A DNA stretch of 64,000 nucleotides from an uncultured Oscillospiraceae bacterium (GCA_900539165.1 UQAZ01000005.1:49921-113920), one strand, 5' to 3'. Shown: positions 27,204 through 35,961, counted from the first letter of the stretch. Made by a program: numbers and translations. Notes: generated by a model from the sequence alone, not told the origin.

Positions 27204-28586
27204 TTAAAACTTGATTTTTTCCTCGATAAATGCTTCAAGCTCTGAAATAGGAAGTCTAACCTGCTCCATAGTGTCTCTGTCACGAACTGTTACGCAGCCG
27301 TCCTCAACAGAGTCAAAGTCGTATGTGATGCAGAACGGAGTACCGATTTCGTCTTGTCTGCGGTATCTCTTACCGATTGAGCCTGCGTCATCATAATCAA
27401 CCATAAACTTCTTTGAAAGGTTTTGGAACACTTCCTCAGCCTGCTCGTTGAGCTTCTTTGAAAGAGGAAGCACGGCACACTTGTAAGGTGCAAGAGCCGG
27501 GTGGAAGTGCATTACGATACGAGTGTCGTTCTTTTCTGCATCAAGAACTTCCTCATCGTAAGCCTCGCAAAGAACTGCAAGGAACAAACGCTCAACACCG
27601 AGAGACGGCTCGATAACATACGGAACATATCTCTCGTTTGTTGTGCCGTCAAAGTATTCGAGATTTTTGCCCGATGTCTTGATGTGCTGAGTAAGGTCGT
27701 AATCTGTTCTGTCTGCAACGCCCCAAAGCTCGCCCCAACCGAATGGGAAAAGATATTCAAAATCTGTTGTTGCCTTAGAATAGAAGCAAAGCTCCTCAGG
27801 GTCGTGGTCACGAAGTCTGAGGTTTTCAGGCTTGATATTGAGAGAGTAGAGCCAATCACGGCAGAAGCCTCTCCAATACTCAAACCATTCAAGGTCTGTG
27901 CCGGGCTTGCAGAAGAACTCAAGCTCCATCTGCTCGAATTCACGAACACGGAAGATAAACTTACCCGGAGTGATTTCGTTTCTGAAAGATTTACCGATTT
28001 GTGCAACGCCAAACGGTACTTTTCTTCTTGTTGTTCTCTGAATATTTGCAAAGTTTACAAAGATACCCTGAGCAGTTTCCGGTCTGAGATAAATCTCGTC
28101 TTTGCTGTCCTCTGTTACGCCCTGGAATGTCTTGAACATAAGGTTGAACTGACGGATATCGGTAAAGTTATGTTTGCCGCAGTTTGGGCATGGGATATTG
28201 TGTTCGTTGATGTAGTCTGTCATCTGCTGATTTGTCCAGCCTGCAACATTAGTGCCGTCGAAGTCCTCGATAAGCTGGTCTGCTCTGTGACGGGTTTTAC
28301 ATTCACAGCAGTCCATAAGCGGGTCAGAGAAGCCGCCGAGATGTCCCGAGGCAACCCATGTCTGAGGATTCATAAGAATAGCTGAATCAATTCCTACATT
28401 ATATTTGTTTTCTTGGATGAACTTCTTTCTCCATGCATCCTTGATGTTTGTTTTAAGCTCAACACCAAGCGGTCCGTAATCCCAAGTGTTTGCCAGTCCG
28501 CCGTAGATTTCACTACCCGGATATACAAAGCCTCTGCCTTTGCAAAGTGAAACGATTTGGTCAAGTGATTTTTCTGTATTTAACAT
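27204..28586 (-). CDS. glyS: Glycyl-tRNA synthetase (single-chain, alpha2 type)
   Basis: 460 residues. Class II synthetase with the motifs GLANTWDYGPLGVELK at the N-terminus, RPETAQGIFVNF (motif 2 region), FRNEITPGKFIFRVREFEQ and the C-terminal anticodon-binding domain (about 350-460). It is the eukaryote/Gram-positive single-chain enzyme, not the alpha/beta type. The leader is only about 30 bases from the promoter, so there is no room for a T-box. GGAGGAT precedes the start. Confidence 0.97.
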   Translation of the reverse strand: MLNTEKSLDQIVSLCKGRGFVYPGSEIYGGLANTWDYGPLGVELKTNIKDAWRKKFIQENKYNVGIDSAILMNPQTWVASGHLGGFSDPLMDCCECKTRHRADQLIEDFDGTNVAGWTNQQMTDYINEHNIPCPNCGKHNFTDIRQFNLMFKTFQGVTEDSKDEIYLRPETAQGIFVNFANIQRTTRRKVPFGVAQIGKSFRNEITPGKFIFRVREFEQMELEFFCKPGTDLEWFEYWRGFCRDWLYSLNIKPENLRLRDHDPEELCFYSKATTDFEYLFPFGWGELWGVADRTDYDLTQHIKTSGKNLEYFDGTTNERYVPYVIEPSLGVERLFLAVLCEAYDEEVLDAEKNDTRIVMHFHPALAPYKCAVLPLSKKLNEQAEEVFQNLSKKFMVDYDDAGSIGKRYRRQDEIGTPFCITYDFDSVEDGCVTVRDRDTMEQVRLPISELEAFIEEKIKF

Positions 28587-28618
28587 TATTGCTATCCTCC
28601 AAAAAGATATTGCCTTAT

Positions 28619-28647
28619 ATTATACATTATTATATTGCGTTGGTCAA
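28619..28647 (-). promoter_or_regulatory. Promoter of glyS
   Basis: On the minus strand TTGACC (28647-28642) and TATAAT (28624-28619) are 17 bases apart. The -35 overlaps the stop codon of the upstream oxidoreductase gene. Confidence 0.8.
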
Positions 28648-30251
28648 CCTATTTTGTAATGCTCGTCCGACAGCACGCTGTGAGCGCATTTTATTCCGTC
28701 AACAGCAGCCGACACTATACCGCCTGCGTATCCTGCACCCTCACCGCACGGGTATACACCCTGAATATTGCATTCAAAAAATTCGTCACGCAAAATTCTT
28801 ACGCTCGATGAGCTTCTTGTTTCGGGTGCAGTCAGCACTGCATCATACATATTGAATCCGTTTAGTTTTCTGTTCATTTGAACGATTGCGTCCTTCATTG
28901 TTGCGGACACCTTTTGCGGTAAGCACTCGTCGAGATTTGTCAGCGAAACTCCTGTGGGGCAGGTCGGTTGAACGCTTCCCAGTTGAGTGCTTTTTTTGCC
29001 CTGTAAGAAATCTCCTACAAGCTGTGCAGGCGCTCTGTAATCTCCGCCCGCAAGCAAAAATGCGTTATGCTCGATTTCTCGTTGGTAGTATATTCCTGCC
29101 AACGGATGCTCCGACGGAAAATCCTTCGGCTCAATTCCTACAAGCAATGCCGAGTTTGCATTTTCACCGTCTCGTGCAAGAGAACTCATACCGTTTACGA
29201 TTACGCCCTCTTTTTCGCTTGCCGCCGCAACTACCGTTCCGCCCGGACACATACAGAAGGTGTATGCCCCTCGCTCGTGTAAGCCGTGACACGCAAGCTT
29301 GTAATCAGCTGCGCCGAGCCTTGGGTGATTTGCAAATTCTCCGTATTGCGCCTTGTTTATAAGGCTTTGCGGATGCTCGATTCTTGCACCCACGCTGAAC
29401 GGCTTTTGTATAATCTCAACGCCAAGTTTGTAGAGCATTTCAACGGTGTCTCGTGCGCTGTGACCGATTGCCATTATTACGCTGTCGGTCTCTATGTCTG
29501 TTCGCTCTCCACGGTGTATATACGAAACTCCCTGAATTGCGCCGTTTGCGGTGTATAGCTTGTCAAGCTTGCATTCAAGTCGTACTTCGCCGCCGAGGCT
29601 TTCAATTTTCTTTCGTATGTTTTTTACCACAATCGCAAGTCTGTCAGTTCCGATATGCGGTTTTGAGGAATATAAAATTTCCTCGGGCGCTCCTGCCTCG
29701 TACAGCTCTTCAAGCACTTTTCTGATGTACGGACTTTTGATGCCCGTCGTCAGCTTTCCGTCCGAGAATGTGCCTGCGCCGCCCTCGCCGAATTGAACAT
29801 TGCTCTCCTCGTCGAGCTTGCGTTTTGTCCAAAATTCGTTTACATCACGCTGTCTTGCGTCAATGTCCTTGCCTCTTTCAAGGATTATCGGCATTGCACC
29901 TGCCTGTGCAAGTATCAGTCCCGCAAGCATACCTGCCGGACCGAAGCCTACTACTATCGGTCTGAACTGTGAGCTTCTCTTGTTTTGCGGAAGCTCATAG
30001 ATGTACGGCTTTACGATTGACGCTTTGTTTGATTTGCATTTTGCAACGATTTGCTCCTCGTCAAGCGTGATAATCACATCGAGTGCGTAAGTGAAATGCA
30101 CATCGTCTTTTTTTCTTGCGTCAACGCTTTTTTTGAATATCGTGTACGAGCTTATATACTTTTCGTTGATTTTAAGTATTTTTGCAGCCCTTGCCTTGAG
30201 AACAGCCTCGTCCTCGTCTAACGCAAGCCTGATTTCAGTTACTCTTATCAT
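28644..30251 (-). CDS. FAD-dependent oxidoreductase (uncharacterised dehydrogenase family)
   Basis: 535 residues from the ATG at 30251. An N-terminal domain of about 100 residues (IRVTEIRLALDEDE) precedes the FAD-binding motif VVGFGPAGMLAGLILA and the LERGKDID acidic end. Further on come GEGGAGTFSDGKL and, near the C-terminus, GVYPCGEGAGYAGGIVSAA. This layout matches the COG2509-type FAD dehydrogenases of Clostridia, whose substrate is unknown. The start overlaps the end of the upstream oxidoreductase by 17 bases, so the two are coupled. An earlier in-frame start would add 28 residues inside that gene. Confidence 0.85.
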   Translation of the reverse strand: MIRVTEIRLALDEDEAVLKARAAKILKINEKYISSYTIFKKSVDARKKDDVHFTYALDVIITLDEEQIVAKCKSNKASIVKPYIYELPQNKRSSQFRPIVVGFGPAGMLAGLILAQAGAMPIILERGKDIDARQRDVNEFWTKRKLDEESNVQFGEGGAGTFSDGKLTTGIKSPYIRKVLEELYEAGAPEEILYSSKPHIGTDRLAIVVKNIRKKIESLGGEVRLECKLDKLYTANGAIQGVSYIHRGERTDIETDSVIMAIGHSARDTVEMLYKLGVEIIQKPFSVGARIEHPQSLINKAQYGEFANHPRLGAADYKLACHGLHERGAYTFCMCPGGTVVAAASEKEGVIVNGMSSLARDGENANSALLVGIEPKDFPSEHPLAGIYYQREIEHNAFLLAGGDYRAPAQLVGDFLQGKKSTQLGSVQPTCPTGVSLTNLDECLPQKVSATMKDAIVQMNRKLNGFNMYDAVLTAPETRSSSSVRILRDEFFECNIQGVYPCGEGAGYAGGIVSAAVDGIKCAHSVLSDEHYKIG

Positions 30252-31365
30252 TGTCGATTTTACCCTTTGTAATGTCTGTTGCGGCATTGATACCGCTGAA
30301 TATTGCATAGTTAAGATTGAAACCGCCACACTCAAATTGACTGTCGGTAAGCTCGCCCACTATGTAAAGCCTCTCGTTTATCAGCGATTCGTTTGTGCGA
30401 GCAAGCTCGTTAAGGCTTACACCTCCCGAGGTTATCTGAGCAAAGTCGTATCCCTTTGTACCTGTGATTATTATTCTCCAATTTTTTATGCACCTTGCCA
30501 TAGCGGTGTAGTCGGAGCCGACCTGCTTTGATATAATGTTACATAGCTTTTTGGGCAGAATGCCCTCATAGGAGTTGAATTTTTCGTAGTGCTTTGCCAA
30601 ATCCTCCTCGCTCATTTCGGGAACGAAGTCGATAACGGCAACGCTTTTTTCCTTGTTATGAAGCAGACGGTCATCGTTTATAAAATGGGACAGGTTCATT
30701 ACGACGATACCCGATATACCGTAATCGGTAAATAAAATCTCACCGTAATCTTCTCCCTTGACCTCTCCGTCAACTTCGATTTTAACATTGCACTTTGCAC
30801 GCACACCTTTTAATGCACGGCAATGCTTGCTCGATGATTTTAACTGAACAAGAGCAGGGGACAAGTCGGTGATTTTGTGGCCGAGCTTTTGCGCCAACGC
30901 ATAGCCCGAACCGTCGGAACCTAACGGTGATTGACTTTTTCCGCCTGTTGCGAGTATTAAATAGTCGCTTTCAAATATTCCCTTGTCCGTGTATGTGTGG
31001 TACATTCCGCCGCAAAAGTCTACGCTTTTTGCGTTGCATTGCGTAATCAGCTCAATGCCGAGCTTTTTGCATGCGTCGGTGAAAATTTCCGCCACGGTGG
31101 ACGCTTGGTTAGAATAGGGGTACATTCTGCCCTTTTCGTCCTCACGCAAAATCAAGCCCAGCGAGCCGAGAAACTGCTCAACCTCGTCATAGTGCCTTGC
31201 GTACTTGTTTGTTATGTTACATCTGCCGTTGCCCGTTGCGTAGATTTTTTTCATTATCTCGCCGAGATGTTCAATCACGGTGACGCTCATATCGCTATTG
31301 AGTTGTTTTAATCTGATTGCGGCAGATATGCCCGAGGCGCCGCCGCCGATTATAACAGTTTTCAT
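30235..31365 (-). CDS. NAD(P)/FAD-dependent oxidoreductase, BaiN/HI0933 family
   Basis: 376 residues from the ATG at 31365 (GGAAAG upstream). FAD-binding VIIGGGASGISAAIRL at the N-terminus, GNGRCNITN, YLILATGGKSQSPLGSDGSGYALA, ITSGGVSLNELA and the C-terminal YIVGELTDSQFECGGFNLNYA. These are the hallmark segments of the HI0933 flavoproteins. The biological substrate is not settled for most members. It is first in a two-gene operon with the FAD dehydrogenase. Confidence 0.88.
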   Translation of the reverse strand: MKTVIIGGGASGISAAIRLKQLNSDMSVTVIEHLGEIMKKIYATGNGRCNITNKYARHYDEVEQFLGSLGLILREDEKGRMYPYSNQASTVAEIFTDACKKLGIELITQCNAKSVDFCGGMYHTYTDKGIFESDYLILATGGKSQSPLGSDGSGYALAQKLGHKITDLSPALVQLKSSSKHCRALKGVRAKCNVKIEVDGEVKGEDYGEILFTDYGISGIVVMNLSHFINDDRLLHNKEKSVAVIDFVPEMSEEDLAKHYEKFNSYEGILPKKLCNIISKQVGSDYTAMARCIKNWRIIITGTKGYDFAQITSGGVSLNELARTNESLINERLYIVGELTDSQFECGGFNLNYAIFSGINAATDITKGKIDNDKSN

Positions 31366-31469
31366 AATCTTTCCATTCTGTGATAATAACGCTTTGTTAA
31401 AAAATAATACTCTATTTATATTATAATAAACCGAAAGAAAAATCAATACAATTTTTAGGTCGAAATATC

Positions 31470-31498
31470 TTGACTTGCATTGACTTTTGTGGTATAGT
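31470..31498 (+). promoter_or_regulatory. Promoter of the rpmG-secE-nusG-rplKA operon
   Basis: TTGACT at 31470-31475 and TATAGT at 31493-31498 with a 17-base spacer. A leader of about 110 bases follows with an AAAGGGC/GCCTTTAT hairpin. Confidence 0.8.
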
Positions 31499-31612
31499 CT
31501 TTGTACCTCGTTGAAAGGGCTTATTTTTTGTGCCTTTATTTATGAGCGTTCGTGGGCGTTGCGTAGGCTCAAGCGAGGGAGATTTTTATCGAATTAATTA
31601 GGAGGTGCCGAA

Positions 31613-31762
31613 ATGAGAGTTAAGATTACTTTAGCATGCACTGAATGCAAGCAACGCAATTATAACACAATGAAAAACAAGAAAAACACACCGGACAGAC
31701 TTGAAATGAATAAGTATTGCCCATTCTGTAAGAAACACACTCTTCACAGAGAGACAAAGTAA
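31613..31762 (+). CDS. rpmG: 50S ribosomal protein L33, zinc-binding form
   Basis: 49 residues. Contains both CxxC pairs (CTEC near residue 9 and CPFC near 36), so it is the zinc-containing form. The core ITLACTECKQRNY and KYCPFCKKHTLH match L33. AGGAGGTG precedes the ATG at 31613. It opens the operon and is followed by secE after 12 bases, the standard order. Confidence 0.95.
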   Translation: MRVKITLACTECKQRNYNTMKNKKNTPDRLEMNKYCPFCKKHTLHRETK

Positions 31763-31774
31763 CGGAGGATTACG

Positions 31775-32158
31775 ATGGCTGAAGAAAAGAAAACTTCTAA
31801 GAAGGCTGATTCTAAGTCCGCAAAGAAGAAGACTGATAACAAAAAGTCTAAGAAAAATCCATTCAAGTCAATCGCAAGCTTCTTTAAGAGTGTAAACAAT
31901 GAGGGCAAAAAGGTTAATTGGCCAAACGCTAAGGAAGTTCTCAAGAACTCACTTACCGTTCTCGTTGTTATTACAATCGTTGCTGCCGTAATATATGTTA
32001 TCGACCTCGGCCTTACAACAGGTATGAAGGGAATTAAGCAGCTTGCTCAAGAGGAGTCAACCTCTGCAAGCCAAGCAACCACCGAGGCTACTTCGGATGA
32101 AGCTCTTACAGAGAACACAACCGAGGATACCACCGCAGCTACCACCTCTGCCGAATAA
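31775..32158 (+). CDS. secE: Preprotein translocase subunit SecE
   Basis: 127 residues, longer than the usual 60-75. A Lys/Ser-rich N-terminal arm (about 35 residues) leads to the conserved amphipathic helix FFKSVNNEGKKVNWPNAKEV. One membrane span (SLTVLVVITIVAAVIYVID) follows, and then a Thr/Glu/Ala-rich tail of about 40 residues. SecE clamps SecY. The tail is unusual and is expected outside the membrane. GGAGGA precedes the start. Confidence 0.94.
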   Translation: MAEEKKTSKKADSKSAKKKTDNKKSKKNPFKSIASFFKSVNNEGKKVNWPNAKEVLKNSLTVLVVITIVAAVIYVIDLGLTTGMKGIKQLAQEESTSASQATTEATSDEALTENTTEDTTAATTSAE

Positions 32159-32175
32159 TTAGAGGAGGTATTGGG

Positions 32176-32700
32176 ATGGAAGAAGCAAAATGGTATGTCG
32201 CTCATACTTTTTCGGGATACGAGAATAAGGTTGCTACCGACCTTAAAAATAAGGTAGAAAACCTTAATCTTACCGATATGATTCAGGAAATTGAAATTCC
32301 TACCGAAACAGTTGTTGAGATTAAAGACGACGGCACAAAGAAAGAAACCGAAAGAAAAATCTTTCCGTCATACATCTTAGTTAAGATGGTTATGACAGAC
32401 GACACTTGGTATATCGTTCGTAACACAAGAGGCTGTGCAGGCTTCGTAGGTCCTGAGGGCAAACCTGTTGCTCTTACCGAGGAAGAGGTTAGAAATCTCG
32501 GCGTAGAAAAGGTAAGCGTAGAGGTTCAGTACGAGGTTGGCGATATGGTTACGGTTATCGACGGTCCTCTTGAGGGCTTTACAGGTACTGTTGAGTCTAT
32601 TGATGTTGCAAATAACAGCGTTCAGGCTGTTGTATCAATGTTCGGTCGTGAGACATCGGTTGATTTTGAATTAGACCAATTAGAAAAGGTCAAAGATTAA
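32176..32700 (+). CDS. nusG: Transcription termination/antitermination factor NusG
   Basis: 174 residues. NGN domain starting EAKWYVAHTFSGYENKVA and a C-terminal KOW domain (VGDMVTVIDGPLEGFTGTVE). Binds RNA polymerase and modulates pausing. Standard place between secE and rplK, with AGAGGAGG-type site upstream. Confidence 0.97.
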   Translation: MEEAKWYVAHTFSGYENKVATDLKNKVENLNLTDMIQEIEIPTETVVEIKDDGTKKETERKIFPSYILVKMVMTDDTWYIVRNTRGCAGFVGPEGKPVALTEEEVRNLGVEKVSVEVQYEVGDMVTVIDGPLEGFTGTVESIDVANNSVQAVVSMFGRETSVDFELDQLEKVKD

Positions 32701-32763
32701 TTTAGTAATCAGCGGCTTTTGTCGCATTTTACCGTAAAACCATTATTTATAATGGATTTATGA

Positions 32764-32797
32764 GTGGGAGGAGATAAGCTTCTCCGCCATTAACCAC
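32764..32797 (+). promoter_or_regulatory. Predicted L1-binding hairpin ahead of rplK
   Basis: GTGGGAGG...ATTAACCAC: GTGG pairs with CCAC around an asymmetric loop with GGAG. The same motif is repeated before rplA. Such motifs mimic the L1 site of 23S rRNA and let L1 repress its own operon. The assignment is by resemblance. Confidence 0.6.
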
Positions 32798-32818
32798 ATT
32801 TTTAGGAGGAAAATAATT

Positions 32819-33244
32819 ATGGCTCAAAAGGTAGTAGGTTTAATTAAACTTCAAATTCCTGCCGGTAAAGCAACACCGGCTCCACCGGTTGGTCCGGCTC
32901 TCGGTCAGCACGGTGTTAATATCGTTGCTTTTACAAAAGACTTTAATGAAAGAACTAAGAATGACGCAGGTCTTATTATCCCTGTTGTAATCACTGTATA
33001 TGAAGACCGTACATTCACATTCATTACAAAGACACCACCGGCTGCTGTTCTTATTAAGAAGGCATGCGGTATTGACAAGGCTTCAGGCGTTCCTAACAAG
33101 AACAAGGTTGCATCAATCTCTAAGGCTGATGTTCAGAAGATTGCAGAAACAAAGATGCAGGACCTTAACGCAGCTTCTCTCGAGGCAGCAATGTCAATGA
33201 TTGCAGGCACAGCACGCAGCATGGGCATTACAGTAGAAGACTGA
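32819..33244 (+). CDS. rplK: 50S ribosomal protein L11
   Basis: 141 residues. KLQIPAGKATPAPPVGPALGQHGVNI at the N-terminus and the C-terminal rRNA-binding domain ending GTARSMGI. Part of the GTPase centre. AGGAGG lies upstream. Confidence 0.98.
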   Translation: MAQKVVGLIKLQIPAGKATPAPPVGPALGQHGVNIVAFTKDFNERTKNDAGLIIPVVITVYEDRTFTFITKTPPAAVLIKKACGIDKASGVPNKNKVASISKADVQKIAETKMQDLNAASLEAAMSMIAGTARSMGITVED

Positions 33245-33251
33245 TTCCCTT

Positions 33252-33277
33252 GTGGGAGGAAAAATCCGATTAACCAC
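33252..33277 (+). promoter_or_regulatory. Second predicted L1-binding hairpin, ahead of rplA
   Basis: GTGGGAGG...GATTAACCAC, a copy of the motif before rplK, ends 2 bases before the GGAGG of rplA. Binding of L1 here could block initiation. Confidence 0.55.
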
Positions 33278-33292
33278 TGGAGGTATTTATAA

Positions 33293-34000
33293 ATGAAACA
33301 CGGAAAGAAATATACAGACGGCGCAAAGTTAATTGATCGCGCTAATTTATACACAACTAAGGAAGCTCTTGGCTTGGTTGAGCAAACCGCTAAGGCTAAG
33401 TTTGATGAAACCGTAGAGGTTCATGTTCGTTTGGGCGTTGATTCTCGTCATGCTGACCAGCAGGTTCGTGGCGCAGTTGTATTGCCAAACGGTACAGGTA
33501 AGGATGTAAGAGTAGCAGTATTCGCTAAGGGCGACCTTGCTAAGGCTGCAACAGAAGCAGGCGCTGATTTCGTTGGCGACGCTGACCTTGTAACAAAGAT
33601 TCAGGGCGGCTGGATGGACTTCGACGTAGCTATCGCATCTCCTGATATGATGGGCTTCGTTGGTCGTCTCGGTAAGGTTCTCGGTCCTCGTGGTCTTATG
33701 CCGTCACCAAAGGCAGGCACAGTAACTATGGATGTTGCTAAGGCTGTTCAGGAAGCTAAGGCAGGTAAAATTGAGTATCGTCTTGACAAGTCAAACATTA
33801 TTCACTGCCCAATCGGTAAGGTGTCTTTCGGTACAGATAAGCTCTTCGAGAACTTCAATGCTCTCCTTGATGCAATCATTAAGGCTAAGCCGGAAGCAGC
33901 TAAGGGTCAGTATATCAAGTCTTGTGCAGTAGCATCAACAATGGGTCCGGGCGTAAGAATTAACCCGGCTAAGGTTGGTACAGCTGCATCAGCAGAATAA
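33293..34000 (+). CDS. rplA: 50S ribosomal protein L1
   Basis: 235 residues, full length. MKHGKKYTDGAKL, RLGVDSRHADQQVRG, the GRLGKVLGPRGLMPSPKAGTV-type loop and a C-terminal MGPGVRI. L1 stalk protein and probable autoregulator of rplK-rplA. Confidence 0.98.
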   Translation: MKHGKKYTDGAKLIDRANLYTTKEALGLVEQTAKAKFDETVEVHVRLGVDSRHADQQVRGAVVLPNGTGKDVRVAVFAKGDLAKAATEAGADFVGDADLVTKIQGGWMDFDVAIASPDMMGFVGRLGKVLGPRGLMPSPKAGTVTMDVAKAVQEAKAGKIEYRLDKSNIIHCPIGKVSFGTDKLFENFNALLDAIIKAKPEAAKGQYIKSCAVASTMGPGVRINPAKVGTAASAE

Positions 34001-34012
34001 TTAAAATAAGTA

Positions 34013-34041
34013 TTGACACGGGATTCTTCCTGTGATATAAT
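34013..34041 (+). promoter_or_regulatory. Promoter of rplJ-rplL
   Basis: TTGACA at 34013-34018 and TATAAT at 34036-34041, exactly 17 bases apart: a consensus promoter starting just after rplA. It separates rplJL transcription from rplKA. Confidence 0.9.
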
Positions 34042-34047
34042 ACACAC

Positions 34048-34178
34048 GCTGTTCAACCAAAGACAGTAGGTGCCGTATGGCATAAGGCTTTGCCGCCTAC
34101 CGAGGAATGAGCATTATATCGCACTTAGGTGCTTAGTATGTAATGTCGTGCATCCTCGATTTTGGGGATGCACTTTTA
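34048..34178 (+). ncRNA. L10 leader with terminal hairpin
   Basis: The leader contains CAAAGACAGTAGGTGC and later CCGCCTACCGAGGAATGAGC, which match conserved pieces of the L10(L12)4-binding leader of Firmicutes. It ends in a strong stem GTGCATCC/GGATGCAC (34148-34173) followed by TTTTATATTT, which can act as attenuator. Binding of the L10-L12 complex should reduce rplJ expression. Confidence 0.8.
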
Positions 34179-34239
34179 TATTTGTTTGGATAGCTCCTAA
34201 GTCCGCTTACTGCGGCAAATAATTATGGAGGTAAACTAA

Positions 34240-34818
34240 ATGCCAAGTACAGTAGTTCTTGAAAAGAAGAAGCAACAAGTAGCCGATCTTGCAGAGAGAC
34301 TTAAAGGTTCTTGCGCAGGCGTAGTAGTTGACTACAAGGGTATCAATGTTGAGGACGATACAAAGCTCAGAAAAGAGCTTCGTGAAGCCGGCGTTGTATA
34401 CACAGTAGTTAAGAACTCTATTCTTAAGCGTGCAGCTGAGACCGTAGGTCTTGAAATCGACTCAACAGTAGTAGAGGGTACAACAGCAGTTGCAACCAGC
34501 GAAAGCGATTATGTAGCAGCAGCTCGTATCTTAAACAAGTACGCTGAGTCAAACAACAATTTCTCAATTAAGACAGGTTATCTTGACGGCAAGGTAATTG
34601 CTGACTCTGAGGTTATAGCTCTTGCTAAATTACCATCAAGAGAAGCTCTTCTTGCACAAATCGCAAGCGTTGTTGTTGAACCAATCGCTTGTATCGCTCG
34701 TGCAGTTAATGCACTTGAGGAAAAGGGCGGCGCAACAGCAGTCGCAGAGGAAGCTGAAGCAGAAGCTCCTGCAGAGGAAGCAGCTGTTGAAGCACCTGCT
34801 GAAGAAACAGCAGAATAA
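34240..34818 (+). CDS. rplJ: 50S ribosomal protein L10
   Basis: 192 residues. Core VVVDYKGINVEDDTKLRKELREAGV and the L12-binding helix near residues 135-165. The C-terminus carries about 30 extra residues of Glu/Ala/Pro, more than the usual 165-175 residue length. GGAGGT precedes the ATG. Confidence 0.96.
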   Translation: MPSTVVLEKKKQQVADLAERLKGSCAGVVVDYKGINVEDDTKLRKELREAGVVYTVVKNSILKRAAETVGLEIDSTVVEGTTAVATSESDYVAAARILNKYAESNNNFSIKTGYLDGKVIADSEVIALAKLPSREALLAQIASVVVEPIACIARAVNALEEKGGATAVAEEAEAEAPAEEAAVEAPAEETAE

Positions 34819-34852
34819 TTAAAACTAATTCTAATTTACGGAGGAAAATATC

Positions 34853-35230
34853 ATGGCATCAGAGAAAATCACAGCTATTGTAGATTCAATCGCAGAACTT
34901 ACAGTTCTCGAGCTTAAAGAGCTCAAGGAAACAATCGAGGAAACATTTGGCGTTACTGCAGCAGCAGTAGCAGTAGCAGCAGCACCTGCAGAGGGTGGCG
35001 CAGCAGCAGCTGAAGAGAAGACAGAGTTTGATGTAGTTCTTACAGATGTAGGCGCTAACAAGATTCAGGTTATCAAGGCTGTTCGTGAAGCAACAGGTCT
35101 TGGCCTCAAGGAAGCAAAGGCTATCGTTGATGGCGCTCCTGCAACTGTTAAGGAAGCTATGCCAACAGCTGACGCTGAGGCTCTTAAGGAAGCTCTTGCA
35201 GCAGCAGGCGCAACTTGCGAACTCAAGTAA
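34853..35230 (+). CDS. rplL: 50S ribosomal protein L7/L12
   Basis: 125 residues: N-terminal dimer domain, Ala-rich hinge (residues about 39-60), and the factor-binding C-terminal domain with EFDVVLTDVGANKIQVIKAVRE and GLGLKEAKAIVDGAP. CGGAGGA precedes the start. Ends the operon; rpoB does not follow. Confidence 0.98.
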   Translation: MASEKITAIVDSIAELTVLELKELKETIEETFGVTAAAVAVAAAPAEGGAAAAEEKTEFDVVLTDVGANKIQVIKAVREATGLGLKEAKAIVDGAPATVKEAMPTADAEALKEALAAAGATCELK

Positions 35231-35258
35231 TTTAGTTCTACTAAATCCATAATTTATA

Positions 35259-35287
35259 GGATCGTTCCTTTGAACGGTCCTTTTTTC
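35259..35287 (+). terminator. Terminator after rplL
   Basis: GGATCGTTC pairs with GAACGGTCC (one G-U) around a 4-base loop, followed by TTTTTT. The next 130 bases are AT-rich and gene-free. Confidence 0.9.
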
Positions 35288-35416
35288 TTTGCAAAAAAAC
35301 AATTTTGCCGTTCATATTTGTATACAAGGACTTGTATATTTGAATGTGCCGTGTTATTCCTGTTGTATGTATTTGTGAATAGATTGTAAATCTCATATTA
35401 CTCGTCGCACTACATA

Positions 35417-35445
35417 TTGAAAATGTAGTCGAAATATGGTATAAT
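35417..35445 (+). promoter_or_regulatory. Promoter of the NfeD-SPFH operon
   Basis: TTGAAA at 35417-35422 and TATAAT at 35440-35445 with a 17-base spacer. Confidence 0.75.
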
Positions 35446-35493
35446 TAGCACAACATATGGAACATATGTAATTCATTCTCGGAGGTGGGAGCG

Positions 35494-35934
35494 TTGAATG
35501 AGCATACGATGTATATCGTTTGGGCTGCGGCTATAATAGGCTTTGCGGTGCTTGAGGGCATTACATTTCAGCTTGTATCAATCTGGTTCGTTTTCGGCTC
35601 TGTTGCGGCATTTATTGCAGCACTCTGCGGAGCGTCCGTTACCGTTCAGATTGTTGTTTGGCTTATCGTTTCTGCCGTGGCTCTTGCTGTAACAAGACCA
35701 ATAGTCAAGAAAAGGCTTACGGCAAAGGTTCAGCCGACTAATGCCGACAGATGTATCGGTGCCGAAGCAACCGTTATCGAAACGATTGATAATGCTCGCT
35801 CGGTCGGGCAGGTCAAGACTGACGGTAAGGTGTGGAGCGCACGAAGCATTGACGGCGATGTGATTAGCGAAAATACTGTCGTAACCGTCGAAAAAATCGA
35901 GGGTGTAAAGCTGATAGTAAAAAGAAAACAGTAA
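35494..35934 (+). CDS. NfeD-family membrane protein
   Basis: 146 residues from a TTG at 35494, which sits six bases after GGAGGTG; a GTG inside that site is less likely. Two to three membrane segments (about 6-60) are followed by a soluble OB-fold-like domain (IGAEATVIETIDNARSVGQVKTDGKVWSA). NfeD proteins pair with stomatin/SPFH scaffolds in membrane organisation, and the SPFH gene follows by 27 bases. Confidence 0.85.
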   Translation: MNEHTMYIVWAAAIIGFAVLEGITFQLVSIWFVFGSVAAFIAALCGASVTVQIVVWLIVSAVALAVTRPIVKKRLTAKVQPTNADRCIGAEATVIETIDNARSVGQVKTDGKVWSARSIDGDVISENTVVTVEKIEGVKLIVKRKQ

Positions 35935-35961
35935 ATAATATAATTTATAAAGGAGAAAAAT

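Noticed and set aside
27501..28385. Long antisense frame inside glyS
   Set aside because: Opposite-strand shadow of a highly conserved gene.
28587..28620. T-box leader before glyS
   Set aside because: The promoter lies about 35 bases from the start codon, leaving no space for a T-box, and no TGGNACCGCG-like box is seen.
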